Source: Bathynomus jamesi
Taxonomy: Eukaryota; Arthropoda; Malacostraca; Isopoda; Cirolanidae
DNA: 64,000 bases
Assembly (NCBI GenBank): GCA_023014485.1
Contig: JAJOZX010002714.1
Coordinates: 389,501-453,500, forward strand
Reading direction: 5' to 3'
In this document: in pieces, positions 32,516-42,689 of the stretch
Layout of the letters: each line of letters opens with the position of its first letter
Position numbering within the stretch: position 1 is the stretch's first letter
The notes under the pieces: model-generated
The model's input: only the letters and a program-made list of their open reading frames with translations
Database searches by the model: none
What the model was told of the DNA's origin: nothing
Program-made: the position numbers and the translations under genes

Positions 32516-33876
32516 CAGGGTGGGGCACGGGAATCAAGTGTTTTTTGAATAGCTAGTAATCGGCCATTAGGAATGGGAGGGGCGTGCGGTAGGTAGCATT
32601 CCATTCCTGGGTTCATAGCATTTAACTTTAACTAACACTCACCTTTATCTTTCAGGTGCCATCATGGAGCAGTGGACGTTAGAACACCGCATGTTCGCGT
32701 ATGATCATTTTGTTAGGAGTGGCGAGTCAGTGAAAGCAGTTCAGCGTGCGTTTCGCCGCAGATTCAACATTCATCGAAATGACTCTGTTCCCGCTCGTGA
32801 CACAATCTTACGTTGGGTTAACAATCTTCGAACAGGAGGCTCAATAATGAAAACAAAACCGAAGGGGCCGCAACGCACTGTGCGTACTCCAGAGAACGTT
32901 GAAAGGGTCAGACAAGCGATGTTGCAAAGCCCAGGCCGCTCTGCTCGGAGACATTCAGCTGCACTCGGAATCAGCAATCGTACTGTTAGATGGATTTTGC
33001 ATGAAGAATTACATTTTCACCCATACAAGTTAGCGATGGTGCAGGAATTGAATGTAAATGATTGCCCCCAACGACTGAATTTTGCACAGGAAATGCTTGC
33101 ACTTTATGAGCAGAATGAAAACATGATGGTGGTAATGAGTGATGAAGCCCATTTCCACCTTAATGGGGCTGTCAACAATCAAAACTGTCGGTATTGGGCT
33201 GCTGAAAATCTGCGACAACTCCATGAAAAACCACTGCATAGCCCTAAGGTTACAGTTTGGTGCGCGGTGGGAAAGTTTGGCATCATCGGTCCCTATTTCT
33301 TCGAACAAAATGGGGTTACCGTTACCATAACATCTGGGCATTACATTGAGATGGTGAACACCTTTTTCATCCCTGAGTTACGAAGAAGGCGTATTGCTCG
33401 TCGACATTTGTGGTTTCAGCAAGATGGGGCCACGCCACACACCGCCAGAGCGTCAATGGCTGTTCTTCGCCCCCTGTTTCCCAACCATCTCATTTCGAGA
33501 TTTGGTGACATTGCATGGCCCCCTCGGTCCCCTGACTTGTCCACATGTGACTTCTTTCTATGGGGGTACCTCAAGTCACGTGTCTACGAGGACAAGCCCC
33601 GTACATTAGATGCATTGAAGGAAGCGATCCGTCAACAAATCATCCAAATCAACAGAGACCTGCTGGGAAGAGTGGAGGCCAATTTTCGTAAACGCCTTCA
33701 ACAATGCGTCGACGGCCAAGGACATCATATGCCAGATATAATTTTCGGTACATGATTATTATGACATGAAATGCTATGTTCTTACGAATGTTGTTCTACC
33801 AATATATTTTCTTTACAAAAATAAATATCATTTTCCTGATTATTCCAAAAACACTTGGTTCCCGTGCCCCACCCTG
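32516..33876 (+). mobile_element. Complete mariner/IS630-type transposon with intact transposase
   Basis: The ends are CAGGGTGGGGCACGGGA and TCCCGTGCCCCACCCTG, inverted repeats of about 36 bp with two or three mismatches. Both sides carry TA (32514-32515 and 33877-33878), the target duplication of this superfamily. The 1361-bp element holds one unbroken ORF, leaves about 150 bp before the ATG and about 120 bp after the stop, and looks structurally complete. Confidence 0.96.
32664..33755 (+). CDS. IS630/Tc1/mariner-family transposase, intact
   Basis: This 363-residue transposase is unbroken. Residues 1-120 form two helix-turn-helix domains for binding the terminal repeats (FVRSGESVKAVQRAFRRRF; SARRHSAALGISNRTVRWIL). 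The RNase-H-like DDE core follows: MSDEAHFHL with Asp160, FQQDGATPHTA with Asp254, and RSPDLSTCDFFLWGYLKSRV with Asp291. I count 36 residues between the second and third Asp. It would excise and insert DNA at TA. The ATG at 32664 is the first in frame and starts the usual N-terminus (MEQWTLEHRMFAYDHF). The element's ends and TA flanks agree. All three catalytic residues are present, so the protein may be active. Confidence 0.93.
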   Translation: MEQWTLEHRMFAYDHFVRSGESVKAVQRAFRRRFNIHRNDSVPARDTILRWVNNLRTGGSIMKTKPKGPQRTVRTPENVERVRQAMLQSPGRSARRHSAALGISNRTVRWILHEELHFHPYKLAMVQELNVNDCPQRLNFAQEMLALYEQNENMMVVMSDEAHFHLNGAVNNQNCRYWAAENLRQLHEKPLHSPKVTVWCAVGKFGIIGPYFFEQNGVTVTITSGHYIEMVNTFFIPELRRRRIARRHLWFQQDGATPHTARASMAVLRPLFPNHLISRFGDIAWPPRSPDLSTCDFFLWGYLKSRVYEDKPRTLDALKEAIRQQIIQINRDLLGRVEANFRKRLQQCVDGQGHHMPDIIFGT

Positions 33877-34714
33877 TATATATATATATATATATATAAA
33901 ATTTGGTTCTACATAATTTAGGACTGTCACATTATTAGTTAGAATTTAGGACTGTAAAAGCAAGGATATCCTGGGGTCTGGGATAACAGGAAAGTACCAA
34001 ATAAACTTTATAGTTTATATGATATTTATAAATTTCAGAGCAATCCAAGAATAAATAAGCACCCTCGTTTGAACCCAATCCAAGAAAAAGCACCCTAAAT
34101 TGATTTGGGGTGCTTATTCTTGGATTCCTCCAAAATTACTAGGGAAAATTACCTTCTTTTCTTGTGCAAAGTGATAGAAACCAAATAAAAAAAAGTATAA
34201 AATTAATGAAAATAGTCATCTTTATGGCATCTAGGACCAGCCAGTGATGCTATAATTATGACATCATCAAGCCCTTCATAAATGGATGACTGCGAAACAA
34301 AGGCCTTTTATATTAATAGTGACTGTATTTTCAGGGAAGATCAGAATATTTTTAGGTGCATTAAAGTGAACCCCAAAAATAAAAGGAAGTGCAATTTTTC
34401 CATCTCTAGATAAGACTACACTTCCTCAATGCCATTGCAAGACTGTACCCAGGACCCTCTCAATAAGGTTAGGTTATTTTTTTTAATATAATGAAGTACT
34501 TTTTAGGGTAATTTTGATTTGATATGCATAAATTTGCCATGTTTTCTGTGCAAATGTATATTTTTTTAGATAATTTGCTTGTATCTCAAAAACTATACAT
34601 TTGCACAGAAAACATAAGTCAAATTCATGCATAACACATCAAAATTACCTTAAAAAGTACTGTCTTGTCCTAAAATCTAGTGGTGTTGAAATGAATATTC
34701 ACCAAAATTTTTTC
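33877..34714. repeat. TA tract, satellite-seed hairpin and a MITE hairpin
   Basis: After a TA run, 33970-33998 is the right arm of the palindrome cut by the mariner. At 34041-34130 two diverged satellite-like units (CAATCCAAGAATAAATAAGC, CCAATCCAAGAAAAAGCACC) face an inverted unit (GGGGTGCTTATTCTTGGATT). A separate hairpin spans 34480-34668: AGTACTTTTTAGGGTAATTT pairs with AAATTACCTTAAAAAGTACT, with TTTTCTGTGCAAATGTATA repeated in both arms. No gene. Confidence 0.7.
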
Positions 34715-35155
34715 TAAATTCAAAATTTTTGCAGATGACTTGAAGCTTTGCCTAAAATTAAATCATCATTCTGTTCATGAATTGTTTACAGGTGTAGTGA
34801 GAGGGCAGTATGACATGGATGTAGTAAGTAAAACGGCTTCTTCTTGGGGTCTGCTGATGAATAGCAAGAAATGTGCTCTTTTGTGCTTTTACTGTGGACA
34901 TGTAGATTGGAGGGAGCTGGGACTTTATTCACAGTATTATCTTAATAATGTTCCTATCAAACTAGCTGATTCCCACACAGATCTGGGGGTTGTTGATTTT
35001 TCATTGCTAACAAGACTGGTGGTCTTGTAACAAATTTCCTCAGGTCTACCTTAAATTGATTGGTGGATTTTATGATGACCCTTTATTTAACTTGTATATG
35101 TCCCATTATGGAATTTTTGGATCACCTGAAGATCCATCACCCCAGCCTTTTTTAG
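34715..35155 (+). pseudogene. LINE D reverse transcriptase, YADD block
   Basis: The + strand reads SKFKIFADDLKLCLKLN with both catalytic Asp, then SWGLLMNSKKCALLCF, LNNVPIKLADSHTDLGVVD, and after frame changes LYLTCICPIMEF. It joins 29110 across the large insertion and continues at 35590 across SINE and palindromic insertions. Frameshifts are present near 35025-35040. Confidence 0.8.
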
Positions 35156-35180
35156 TCAGCTTTATAAGGCTAACTAAGGC

Positions 35181-35300
35181 CTCAGTGGGGTAGTGGTTAG
35201 AGTCACTGACTATGAATCCATCAGCCCCTGGTTCAAGACCCGACGGCAGCCAGCATGCAGCAAAACCCAGCTGTTCATCCTTTCACACAATAAAGAAAGT
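35181..35300 (+). mobile_element. tRNA-derived SINE, copy 1
   Basis: A tRNA-like head carries an A box TAGTGGTTAGAG (35191-35202) and a B box GGTTCAAGACC (35230-35240), spaced 27 bp, the layout of an RNA polymerase III promoter. The rest (CGGCAGCCAGCATGCAGCAA) does not fold as a tRNA. It lies within the LINE D relic. Confidence 0.7.
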
Positions 35301-35314
35301 GGTTGGTAGATAAA

Positions 35315-35430
35315 TGGGTGGTCTAGTGGTTAGGATGCTGGGCTGCTGATGGGGCGTGGTTTGGATTCCATGTTAAACTGTAGGTCTAAGGTGGAGTGAA
35401 AAGCTTGACCTTCATCAGAATGAACAATTT
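35315..35430 (+). mobile_element. tRNA-derived SINE, copy 2
   Basis: GGTCTAGTGGTTAGGATGCT (35319-35338) matches the D-arm of tRNA-Glu/Asp-type genes and gives an A box. GGTTTGGATTCC (35358-35369) serves as a weakened B box. The tail has AAGCTTGACCTTCA (35401-35414), identical to 1144-1157 in the LINE tail at the left end of the window. Confidence 0.65.
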
Positions 35431-35464
35431 GGGCAGAAGTTAACCAAAGGTTAACCAAACCAAA

Positions 35465-35570
35465 GGCTAATGAAAATATCATGACTTAACCTAACCAATC
35501 ATTAGGTCAACTGTATGCCCTTGATGATTGGTTAGGTTAGTGTGATATTTTCATTAGTTAGCCTTATAAA
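35465..35570. repeat. Palindromic repeat with TTAACCTAACCAATCAT
   Basis: TAATGAAAATATCATGACTT followed by AACCTAACCAATCAT is mirrored by TTGATGATTGGTTAGGTTAG and TGATATTTTCATTAGTTAGC. The centre is GGTCAACTGTATGCCC. The same palindrome family occurs at 32250-32505 and 36335-36490. Confidence 0.8.
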
Positions 35571-35589
35571 GGTAACTAAAAAAGGGTCG

Positions 35590-36110
35590 GGTGACAGATC
35601 TTCAGGTGATCCAAATTTTCCTCATGTATATGGAATGTGGGTTATAGAGATGATGTTAGATTGCTGGAGTCTGTCTAGAGATGGTGGACCAAGAACATTG
35701 ATGGTATGCAAGGGATTGGGTTATGGTGAATGCCCTGTGAAATTAAATTTGTGTTCAGTCAAGGGCAGGCTGCTTCATGCAGACCTGATTAAGTGTTTGA
35801 AAATCCTCCATGGTATGACTGCTGTTACCCCTACTGACTTGTTTACCTTTTCTCCAGTTGTTTGTACTAGAGGGCACCCTTTTAATTTGCAGCATCAGCA
35901 TTCATTTTTGGAGCTTAGATGCTGCTTAGTGTTCATTGTGTACCAGTGTGGAATGCTTTATCAGCTGCTGTTGTATGTGTAGAGAGGGCAGATGCATTTA
36001 GAAAGGGATTGCATGATGTTTTGGATTCAAAACTTTCGAGTACAATTGAGGGATTGAGTGTTTGCCTGTACTGGATGGTATTTGTAGTGAGTGGCTGTTT
36101 GTGGTGTTAT
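35590..36110 (+). pseudogene. LINE D reverse transcriptase, C-terminal piece
   Basis: The + strand reads CKGLGYGECPVKLNLCSVKG, RLLHADLIKCLKILHGM, PTDLFTFSPVVCTRGHPF and, after a frameshift, DAFRKGLHDVLDSKL before a stop. This is the conserved end of a CR1/Jockey-type LINE ORF2. It ends the LINE D relic. Confidence 0.8.
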
Positions 36111-36334
36111 TTTGGTGAGTCATGTTGGGTGATACTTGTACTGTATGTTGAATACAAATTGTAGAACTACAAAATCATCTGTGGTACACTTTCAAGCTAT
36201 GACTCTTTGAGGTACTTTATCAGTTTGGTGGTTCTGGGGCTGGCATACCTGCAGATGTGGGCTTTCCCTGCTTTTTTTCAGTAGTTAGCAGGTTTTCTAC
36301 TGGCATGGCTCCTTGGGTTCTGTGGAAAGCCAAC

Positions 36335-36490
36335 CAAGTGAGTTAGCCCAGTTAGGTCAACTGTACACTCTTGATGATTGGTTAGGTTAAGTTGTGATAT
36401 TTTTGTTAGTTTTAATGAAAATATCACAACTTAACCTAACCAATTGTCAAGGGCATACAGTTGACCTAACTGGGCATTCAATTAACCTAA
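36335..36490. repeat. Palindromic repeat with TTAACCTAACCAATTGTC
   Basis: CCCAGTTAGGTCAACTGTA pairs with TACAGTTGACCTAACTGGG, and ATTGGTTAGGTTAAGTTGTG with CACAACTTAACCTAACCAAT. The hairpin is about 140 bp and nearly perfect. It is the third and best preserved member of the family. Confidence 0.85.
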
Positions 36491-38208
36491 CTGGGCATGG
36501 GTACCCCATTTTTTTGTTTAAATTAATAAAACAATTCAACTTTAAATTTAAATTGAAATGATATTTTTCTTTTACATTTCAGAATTTCATTAATATTACC
36601 CTTCAAAATGGATGAGCTGCGGAACTTTATATCTCATAAAATGAATTGTTTGTTTTATTTGTCCTTTAATTTTTTTGTTTTAATGTAATTGAGTTTGTTG
36701 GGTTGGGGTCGTAACACTTTTTTCAAGAGTACTATACTACTTTCTTTTGTGCAAATATGGTTAGGTTAGGTTTACCAAAACACTTGTTTATAGGTGTATT
36801 TGATGTGATTTACTCAAATGTTATATTTACTGACTGTGCAGTGGAGCCAAAACATCATGATTTTCAACTTTAAATAAAATGGGTTTTGGCTCATTTATAC
36901 AGCAAATGAATATCAGATTTGAATAAATCATATCAAATACTACTACTATAGAAAAATGCATTTTGGTGTGATTTTGCAGGTGATGACATTTCCTTAAGAT
37001 TTACCTTTAAGTGGTATGTCTGTATTTTTCAGTTTCTAAAAAGCAGTTTAGCTTATTGATCATGCAGGATGACCATGAAGCTTGCTGGTGACCTTAATAG
37101 CATTATTTCCTCCTCTTGAATTCAGTTTTATACAATCTAAGTTTTAATGGTGAAATTAAGAGACATTTAAGAGACATTTAACTGAAGCCCAGACTGGAAA
37201 TTTTGTTTCCAAAGAAAAAGTTGTTGAAGCCAAACTGCCTTTCATAAAGTTTAAAAAAAAGTTCAAATAAATATAACTGCAGAATTACAATAGAAAAGTT
37301 CCATTGAAAGAATGAATAGATAGATACTACTCATAATAACTTAATTTCTTTGGTGAAATGCATACATAGTTCATAATTGCCTTTTTAATTATTTCAATGT
37401 AAAAAGTACCTACAAAATTGTGCATTATTTTCATTTATAATTTTGCCATGTAGCCAGGTGCTGGTCCACCAGGATGCCTGTGTAAATGGATGTGTATGCT
37501 TTACTTTCTGCCTTTTCTCTGTTTCACTAACTTCTGTACTTACATCCAGGTTAATTTCTGCCTTCTCACCCCATATATTTAAGAAGTGAATTTTTTGATA
37601 AAGTATGTATGTACATTATGTAGCTATGCGAGATGTAATTTGGAAAACAAAGATTTTACTTCAAAACCAAGAGTGACATTCACTCAAGAATTTTGCAGAT
37701 TGTGCAGTCTGGCTGCAGAGTAACTAACCTGTCAGGCATCTGATTTCTTAGGTTGAGCCCATTGGAGAAAGTATAATCCCTTTTCAATTTAAAAAGTTAC
37801 AGCTATGCAGGGGCTCCTCCAAGTGCAGTGGCTGAGGTGACCACCCCCACTGCCTTAGTAAATTTACTTTTTTCACAATGCTAACTCTTTGTAATGAAAA
37901 TTTTTATGTACAAAAGACATTATCTTATTTTCTTTGAAAGCATGGCAAAATGTGTAGCTCATCAATGAGTGAAATAGACCCCAGAAAATGTTTTTTAAAG
38001 GCTGTTTGAGGTAGATTTTGATACCAGCCACCCCCCATCATCCAAGTCTTGGAGGAGCTCCTGGTATGGTATGGTCTGATGTAATACATTTGCTCAGGTA
38101 GATGATGATGGTACAAATATGTGACAGTGAAAATCTCTGAAAAGCAATACTAAAACTACTACTGATTATGTTGGCGCCAAGTTGAGCTCAATGCCTCGTA
38201 ACTTATGA
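36491..38208. other. Stretch without recognised gene
   Basis: About 1.7 kb without a protein family or structural RNA. A GGTTAGGTTAGGTTTACC motif lies at 36759-36776, and ACATTTAAGAGACATTTAA is a short direct repeat near 37164. An inverted AATAC/AAATGA-rich segment at 36790-36970 may be another MITE. I see nothing firm. Confidence 0.3.
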
Positions 38209-38273
38209 GAAGTTCAAGCACTTTTATTACAGCAGCAGCTTCCTCCTCTTTGGTACAGTTATATAAAAATATA
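38209..38273. repeat. Outer inverted repeat arm left of the Tigger element
   Basis: About 65 bp (AAGTTCAAGCACTTTTATTA ... CAGTTATATAAAAATATA) are nearly the exact complement of 44379-44443. The two arms flank the Tigger-like element plus a small hairpin, so the Tigger may have inserted in the middle of an older palindromic repeat. Confidence 0.75.
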
Positions 38274-38357
38274 CAGGCAATGACCACTTTATGAACATTT
38301 GCTTTACAAAAATCCACGATTATGAATGATCCTAATTTATACCAATTATTCAATGTG

Positions 38358-39175
38358 AATATGGAAAAACTATATATGCTTACAACATAGTATCGTATTT
38401 GGTACCTTTACTTCTTAATTAAATATAAATTATTAATTAATCGACTTAAATATCTACAAAATTGCCTTGGGATTGGCGACATAGCCTATTGGGAATGAAA
38501 ATAATTGCCATACATACATAGAACCCAATATGGAGGCATTGGGCCCACCCAACAAGAAAAATTTATTTTGTGTTCAAAATTTTCCACTGCTGATTCATGA
38601 AAATTACTTTGGGAGAAGAGTCAATGAACTTTGCAAAATCAGCAAATAATAAATGATGATGATTTATATTAGTGGCTCGCTCAGAGCTTGCTTGTTACAG
38701 CAATGCTTTAAGCATGGGAGATGTACTTAATCTTCCTATAAGTTCTGAGTGAATACCTCATAATATAAAACTAATAACACAAAAGGATAGGCCTATTCCT
38801 TCAGGTATTTAAGTGTAGTGAATGCCTATATTAATTAAACCAAATAAACTTATGTAACTCCATTGTACCATAGCCCTACATTGAAAAAGATTGTCACACC
38901 TTACGTTGAAACAGAAGCAAGGCCCAATGAAATAATAAGGTAAGGCAGTTTCTTTCTTTACCATTAGATAGCACTGAAATACTGAAGGCAAATAAATTTA
39001 ACATTAACCACTAAAAACAATACATAAAGAGGCCCTTTGAAGATCTACACATACCTAACTCTCTAATGAAAAAACTTAGGGCATTTGTTGTTAACCCTCC
39101 ACTTAAATCTGCTGGAAATTTCCAATGGATGAGGGTAACAGGCAATCAACCCATAGTCCTATATAGTTTTTTCAT
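38358..39175. repeat. Left arm of a large internal inverted duplication
   Basis: This about 820-bp segment is the inverted counterpart of 40540-42683 (without the Tc1 element). Matched blocks include AATTGCCTTGGGATTGGC (38460) with GCCAATCCCAAGGCAATT (42554), AGCAAGCTCCGAGCGAGCC-type sequence near 38670-38690 and 40945-40965, and GGCAATCAACCCATAG (39140) with CTATGGGTTGATTGCC (40538). Identity looks like about 80 per cent by eye. Confidence 0.8.
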
Positions 39176-39374
39176 AGTGAACATGTCTGAATGATGTGCC
39201 TGCATAGCAACAAGCCAGATGCCTCCAAATGAAGTGTGGAGTCTGGAATGTTCTGAGAATGCTGATCATGGTCAGTTTTGGCCAGTCATCCAACTTAATG
39301 GTTATGTTCTGATTTTTCCATTAATTTTTGATTACAGTAATTTTGTGCTTAATTACTTTCAAATTATCTAGTAA

Positions 39375-40540
39375 CCTATGAATTCTAAAAGACCTGCAGT
39401 GAGTGTTAGTGACAATGAAAGTACTTAGCAATAAGGAAAGGAAGGCTTTGAGTTTAGAAATTAGCATGAGATTCTTAAACGCTATAAGAGTGGTGGCTGC
39501 AACAAAAACATTTTCTTGAAGTTTGGACTAACCCATAGCACCATTGCTACAATTTTGAAGGGCAAGGATAAGATTCTGGAGGAAGTTAAGAAGGCAGTTT
39601 GTTTGAAATCTACTTACATAAGGCAGTGAAGTGGATTAATTTCAGAAATGATAAAGCTACTTTTTCTCTGGATTCAAGACCAGACTTAGCACTCTCTCTC
39701 TTTAAGCCCTTCCATCATTCAGGCTAAAGCTTTAAGCTTGTATGAGATGCCAAAGAGCAGCATGGGGAGTGCTCTAAGGAAGATGAATCTTTTAACCCTT
39801 TCATTGTGTAATGGCATTTTCGTGGCTTACATTTGGTGACTGCCCCGCAAGGGGGTTCTAAGCTCGTGCTCTTGAGTGCTCTTTGTGCTCGTTTGTACGT
39901 GCTTGTTCCTGGAGGTTTCACGTGCGCCCTCCAGCCCTAGCACCCAAGGATGATGGGACTCGACCCTGCAGTCCTTGTCAATTGTCATCCTTGGTCTTTT
40001 TCCACTTCGACTGTCCCCTCCACCCTTTCTTTTTCCTCTGTCTTTCCTCTCACTTTTTCTTTGTTTTTCCGGCCGAGATATGCCCTTTTAAATAGAGGCG
40101 AATCGGTTCTTCCCGAACTTTAAAAAAAAAAAAATTGGTGACTTGTGTATTGCCACATTCATGGCTTGGCCCTTTCCCACTTCAATTTAAAATTTCAAAT
40201 TTGCCATTTTCAACCCATCATTTTCACTATTATATATTATCTCTCACAAAAAAAAAATACGTAGTTGAAATTGCTAATTTTTTCTCTATAAATACATAAA
40301 AAAGATAAAAAATAGTAAATTGATTTTTGGTGTTTTTTGCGCATAGGGTGAGCAACTGAATGGTTTAAAGGGCAATGAAAGGGTTAAAGCAAGCACTGGG
40401 TGGTTTACTCATTTCAAGCAAAGATATTAACTGCATAACATCAAGGTGCAGGGCGAAGCAGAGTGTAGATGTTGCTGCAGCTGAAGAGTTCCTTGAAACT
40501 CTTTGAATATGGGGGTTATGAAAAAATGATAAAGGGCTAT
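39375..40540 (+). pseudogene. Tigger/pogo transposase, N-terminal DNA-binding part
   Basis: The + strand reads LNSKRPAVSVSDNE, then EILKRYKSGGCNKNIFLKFG and LTHSTIATILKGKDKILEE, the CENP-B-type helix-turn-helix of Tigger elements, with a stop and frame changes in between. After the piggyBac MITE (39796-40383) the frame continues KASTGWFTHFKQRY and HNIKVQGEAESADVAAAEEF, the second CENP-B-type DNA-binding domain. Removal of the MITE plus one TTAA restores EDESFKASTGW. Downstream the inverted duplication begins. Several stops make this a pseudogene. Confidence 0.9.
39796..40383. mobile_element. piggyBac-type MITE with TTAA target duplication
   Basis: The 588-bp element starts CCCTTTCATTG and ends CAATGAAAGGG, perfect inverted repeats, and is flanked by TTAA (39792-39795 and 40384-40387). 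It has no transposase gene. The target site lies between the two DNA-binding domains of the Tigger transposase, and its removal restores that frame. Confidence 0.93.
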
Positions 40541-41131
40541 GGGTTGATTGCCTGATACCCTTATCCATTGAAAATTTCTAGCAGATTACAGTGGAGAGTT
40601 AACGACAAAGGCCCTACATTTTTTCGTTAGAGTTATGTATGTGTAGGTCTTTAAAGGACCTCTTTATGTTTATTTGCCTTCGGTATTTGTGCTGCCTAAT
40701 GGTAAAGAAAGGAATTGCCTTATTATTTCATTGGGCCTCCCTTCTGTTTCAATGTAGGGCTGCAGTACGATGGAGTTACACAATATGTTGCTTTGATGTA
40801 ATTAATGTAGGCAGTCACTACACTTAAATACCTGAAGGAATAGGCCTATCCTTTTTATAGTTATTAGGTTTTATATTAAGAGGATTTCACTCAGAAATTA
40901 TAGGAAGATAAAGTACATCTTCCTTGCTTAAAGCATCCCTGTAACATAAGCAAGCTCCGAGCGAGCCACGCATATAAATCTTCATATTTTATTATTTGCT
41001 GAATTTGCAAGGTTCGTTGACTCTTCTCTTGATGTAATTTTCATGAGTCAGCAATGGAGAATTTTGAATATAAAATAATAAATTTGGTTTTCTTGTTGTC
41101 ATGCAGGTTCAATGCCTACATTTGGGTTCTA

Positions 41132-42519
41132 CAGTGCCCGCGAAAAGTATCCGATCACTCAAGAAAATACAATATTTTCCCTTGATATTCAGAGACACGT
41201 AATTCACTTTCTATTTGTTCTAGCGACATCTGGTAACTGAGGTTGCTCACTGATATGAGAGCTATCCAACGCATTCTCAAATTAGTGTTCTGGTAGCCTT
41301 CGTTGCGGGTGGCTGTGTCTCAAATTTGTCAGATTTCACTGTTTGTGTAAATTTCTTGATATTTTTTTTTTTTTACAGAAAGTGGTGTAAATAAAATTTA
41401 TATATAATGTGTGCTAAAAAACAACTTAAGAGTGATTGTCGAGGTGCTATTGTTGCTTTGCATGCATGTGGGAAATCACAGAGATAGATAGCTAAGGAAT
41501 TAAATATCCCAAAGTACCGTTAATTTATGGGTTTCACGGGCTAAGAACAATGGTGGCCTAACCATGCCAGTCCCTAAAAAACGATCTGGCAGACCGAGAA
41601 AAACAAATTCGCGAACAGACAAACTTATGAAACGTTTAGTATTGAAAAACCCAACAATAACTGCGAAAGAAATAAAATTTAATATGAATAATTTGTTATC
41701 TGGTGTTTCTGAACGAACTATCCAGGAGCGGCTCCAAAAAGAACTCGGATTACCATCTCGCCATGCTGCTAAGAAACCGTTCATTAATGAAAAAATGCGT
41801 AAAAAACGTGTCGCATTTTGTAAAAAATACATTCATTGGACTGTTGATGACTGGAAGAAGGTTTTATTTAGCGATGAGTCGACATTTTTGACATTCAGAA
41901 GTTGTCCAAAAAAGGTTCGCCGGCCTATTGGCTCAAATAGGATGGACCCTAAATACACCCTAAAGACAATGAAACACCCTCCAAGTGTGATGGTTTGGGG
42001 TTGTTTCGGTTACTATGGGCGTGGAAACTTATATTTTCTTCCGAAGAACACAACTATGAATGGTGCACGGTATTTCAATGCTACAGGATAAACTTCCAAT
42101 GGCAATGGCAATCCAAAGGACAAAAACATACATGCATGATGGTGCACCATGTCACAGGGCCAAAATAGTGACAAAATGGATTACTGACAATAAATTTGAT
42201 ATTTTGGATTGGCCTGGTAATAGTCCAGATCTCAATCCGATAGAAAATCTGTGGCTAATAATAAAAAATAAGGTTGAATGCCACGACACTGGCTCAGTCG
42301 AAAAATTACAAGAGGCCATCAAAAAGGTATGGTGCAAGGAAATATCAGTGGAAGTTTGTCAAAACTTGATTAAATCCATGCCAAAACGTCTAGAACAAGT
42401 CATCCAAACCAAAGGACAGATGACAAAATACTAATATAAGGTTAGTATACATTTAAACATTGTTTTTTATGTAAAAAATACAAATTTCAAGGGTGATCGG
42501 ATACTTTTCGCGGGCACTG
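41132..42519 (+). mobile_element. Tc1-type transposon
   Basis: The ends CAGTGCCCGCGAAAAGTATC and GATACTTTTCGCGGGCACTG are inverted repeats, followed inward by CGATCACTC-like sequence. TA flanks both sides (41130-41131 and 42520-42521). The 1388-bp element carries one broken Tc1 transposase gene. Confidence 0.96.
41409..42434 (+). pseudogene. Tc1 (DD34E) transposase, frameshifted
   Basis: The gene starts at 41409 (MCAKKQLKSDCRGAIVALHA), meets a stop near 41487, and is frameshifted before 41564. The segment 41564-42091 has the GRPRKT hook, the second helix-turn-helix (GVSERTIQERLQKELGLPSR), FSDEST with the first Asp, and VMVWGCFGYYG. A further shift near 42080 leads to 42060-42434 with MHDGAPCHRA (second Asp) and SPDLNPIENLW (the Glu). 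I count 34 residues between second Asp and Glu, so this is DD34E, the Tc1 type. All catalytic residues remain but the frame is broken at least three times. Confidence 0.93.
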
Positions 42520-42689
42520 TATGTATGTATAGCAATTATTTCATTCCTAATAGACTGTTGCCAATCCCAAGGCAATTTTGTATAGATATTTAATTCAATT
42601 AATTTATAATTTATATTTAATTAAGAAGTAAAGGTACCACATATGATACCATGTTGTAAGCATATATAGTTTTTCCATAGGGGGTATTG

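Larger units (their letters stand above)
29240..34135. mobile_element. TIR-bounded element with an expanded 31-bp satellite, inserted in LINE D
   Basis: The left end AATCCAAGAATAAGCACCCC (29244-29263) and its complement at about 34110-34130 (GGGGTGCTTATTCTTGGATT) are inverted repeats. The element lies between the two halves of the LINE D reverse transcriptase. Inside are the satellite array (29243-32107), a palindromic segment (32398-34000) and a mariner-type transposon nested in the palindrome. The satellite unit is a derivative of the terminal sequence itself (..CAATCCGAGAAATAGCACCC..), so the array probably grew from the element's own end. The outer limits are tentative; no target duplication was identified. 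Confidence 0.55.
40540..42683. repeat. Right arm of the large inverted duplication, interrupted by Tc1
   Basis: This is the inverted counterpart of 38358-39175. The Tc1 element 41132-42519 splits it. The arm lies inside the Tigger transposase gene, between the DNA-binding and catalytic parts. It is therefore a later rearrangement or an inverted insertion of Tigger 5' UTR sequence. Confidence 0.8.

Noticed and set aside
35183..35369. tRNA genes
   Set aside because: A and B boxes are present but the sequences do not form a cloverleaf with an acceptor stem; they are SINE heads.
38159..38353. Open frame on the - strand with TKEEEAAAVIKVLELL
   Set aside because: It looks protein-like, but it lies in the inverted repeat arm and Tigger end, and its right-hand counterpart has a 3-nt shift and no continuation.
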